The translations under genes were made by a program, and so were the position numbers. Shown in pieces: positions 5,227 through 5,973 of a DNA stretch of 5,973 bases. The stretch comes from DASWVC01 sp036401335 (GTDB taxonomy: Bacteria; Verrucomicrobiota; Verrucomicrobiia; Chthoniobacterales; JAFAMB01). Location of the stretch: the NCBI GenBank assembly GCA_036401335.1, contig DASWVC010000117.1:1-5973 (forward strand), read 5' to 3'. The notes under the pieces are model-generated. The model ran no database searches and was not told the origin of the DNA. It worked only from the letters and a program-made list of their open reading frames with translations. The number at the start of each line of letters is the position of its first letter. The first letter of the stretch is position 1.

Positions 5227-5973
5227 ATGGGTAAAATCGCGCTGTTGCCTGACGAAGTGGCCAGCCAGGTGGCGGCCGGCGAGGTGGTGGAGCGGCCGGC
5301 CTCGGTCGTCAAAGAACTCATCGAGAACAGCCTCGATGCCGGCGCCAGCCGGATCGAGGTTGCCATCGCCCGGGGAGGAGCCTCCCTGATCCGGGTGCTC
5401 GACAACGGGTGCGGCATGGAACGCGACGATGCGCTGCTCTCGCTTGAGCGTCATGCCACCAGTAAAATCCGCTCCGGCCTTGATCTGGCGCGCATTTCCA
5501 CCCTCGGTTTCCGGGGAGAGGCTTTGCCCAGCATTGCGAGTGTGTCCAGGTTCCGGCTGGTTACCCGCCTCCCGGATGCGATGGAGGGAACCGAGGTAAC
5601 GGTTAACGGGGGCAAGCTCGATACGGTGAGAGTCAGCGGCGAAGCCCCGGGCACGTTGGTGGAAGCGCGGTCCCTCTTCTACAACCTGCCGGCCCGGCGC
5701 AAATTTCTTCGCAGCGAAACCACGGAAGCCAATCACGTCCAGCACCAGTTGTTTTTGCAGGCCATCGGTCATTCCCAGGTTGGTTTCGTGTACGTCCGTG
5801 AACAAGCACTGGTCTTTCAGGCACCGCCCGCCAATGCCTTATCGGACCGGATTCGTGACCTGCGGGGCAGCGATTTCCTGGGTGAATTGCTGCAGGTCAT
5901 CCCAGGGGGAAAAAACGGCGTCCAGCTCTCCGGGTACGTCGGACGGCCGGGGGTCAGCCGGGCCAGCCGGACC
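5227..5973 (+). CDS. mutL: DNA mismatch repair protein MutL, N-terminal ATPase part (cut by the window edge)
   Basis: The frame is open from ATG 5227 to the right edge and gives 249 codons, against roughly 600 or more for a full MutL. MutL is the matchmaker of mismatch repair: it binds MutS at a mismatch and, depending on lineage, activates MutH or nicks DNA itself through a C-terminal endonuclease domain not visible here. The GHKL ATPase motifs are all present: motif I VAAGEVVERPASVVKELIEN (15-34, general base E30, Mg-binding N34), motif II DNGCGM (59-64), HATSK (76-80), motif III TLGFRGEALPSIASVS (92-107) and motif IV GTLVEARSLFYNLPARRKF (142-160). The last 50 residues enter the transducer domain. 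It is divergently oriented from the transporter operon and is unlikely to be functionally linked to it. No break or frameshift is seen. Confidence 0.97.
   Translation, partial: MGKIALLPDEVASQVAAGEVVERPASVVKELIENSLDAGASRIEVAIARGGASLIRVLDNGCGMERDDALLSLERHATSKIRSGLDLARISTLGFRGEALPSIASVSRFRLVTRLPDAMEGTEVTVNGGKLDTVRVSGEAPGTLVEARSLFYNLPARRKFLRSETTEANHVQHQLFLQAIGHSQVGFVYVREQALVFQAPPANALSDRIRDLRGSDFLGELLQVIPGGKNGVQLSGYVGRPGVSRASRT

Noticed and set aside
5164..5805. Minus-strand open frame of 213 codons across the mutL start
   Set aside because: It overlaps the unmistakable GHKL ATPase motifs of MutL on the plus strand and has no recognisable feature of its own.
1..5973. CRISPR array, tRNA/rRNA genes, insertion sequences, toxin-antitoxin or phage genes
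   Set aside because: No regularly spaced repeats, cloverleaf sequence, transposase motif or terminal inverted repeats were seen on either strand.

Overview
The window reads as GC-rich bacterial chromosome. A complete four-gene carbohydrate ABC transporter operon on the minus strand sits between housekeeping genes. The phylum cannot be proven from 6 kb. The DNA-repair MutL N-terminus and the single A-type Fe-S carrier would fit a Verrucomicrobia-like soil or freshwater bacterium, while the transporter proteins resemble polyol/ribose (CUT2) systems familiar from rhizobia. Both statements come from family memory and not from a search.

Layout from left to right. Positions 1-59 (minus) hold the first 19 codons of a gene that leaves the window; it is perhaps proA, with low confidence. 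Positions 91-429 (minus) encode an IscA/HesB-type Fe-S carrier with the three canonical cysteines and a putative promoter that ends almost on its GTG start. A strong intrinsic terminator lies at about 473-505 (minus) and closes the transporter operon. Reading leftwards in transcription order, the operon is: a DUF2291 membrane-anchored protein (4309-5004), a double-NBD ATPase (2707-4305), a permease (1637-2698) and a periplasmic sugar-binding protein (571-1542). The first three genes are 3 and 8 nt apart. The binding-protein gene follows after 94 nt with a C-rich, SD-less leader. On the other side of a short divergent intergenic region, mutL starts at 5227 (plus) and runs off the right edge.

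How the parts work together. The lipid- or membrane-independent periplasmic binding protein captures a pentose or polyol and passes it to the permease dimer. The ATPase, which has one consensus and one degenerate ATP site, energises import. DUF2291 is an uncharacterised envelope protein that recurs with this transporter type and is probably an accessory factor. No catabolic enzyme and no regulator is present, so the substrate cannot be fixed here. A TACAAT -10 element followed directly by the palindrome AACCGGTT upstream of the operon suggests repression by a LacI-family regulator encoded elsewhere.

The region is mostly ordinary. The points most worth a second look are the DUF2291 component, the candidate operator, the G-quadruplex-capable tract abutting the binding-protein start codon, and the odd translation start of the Fe-S carrier.
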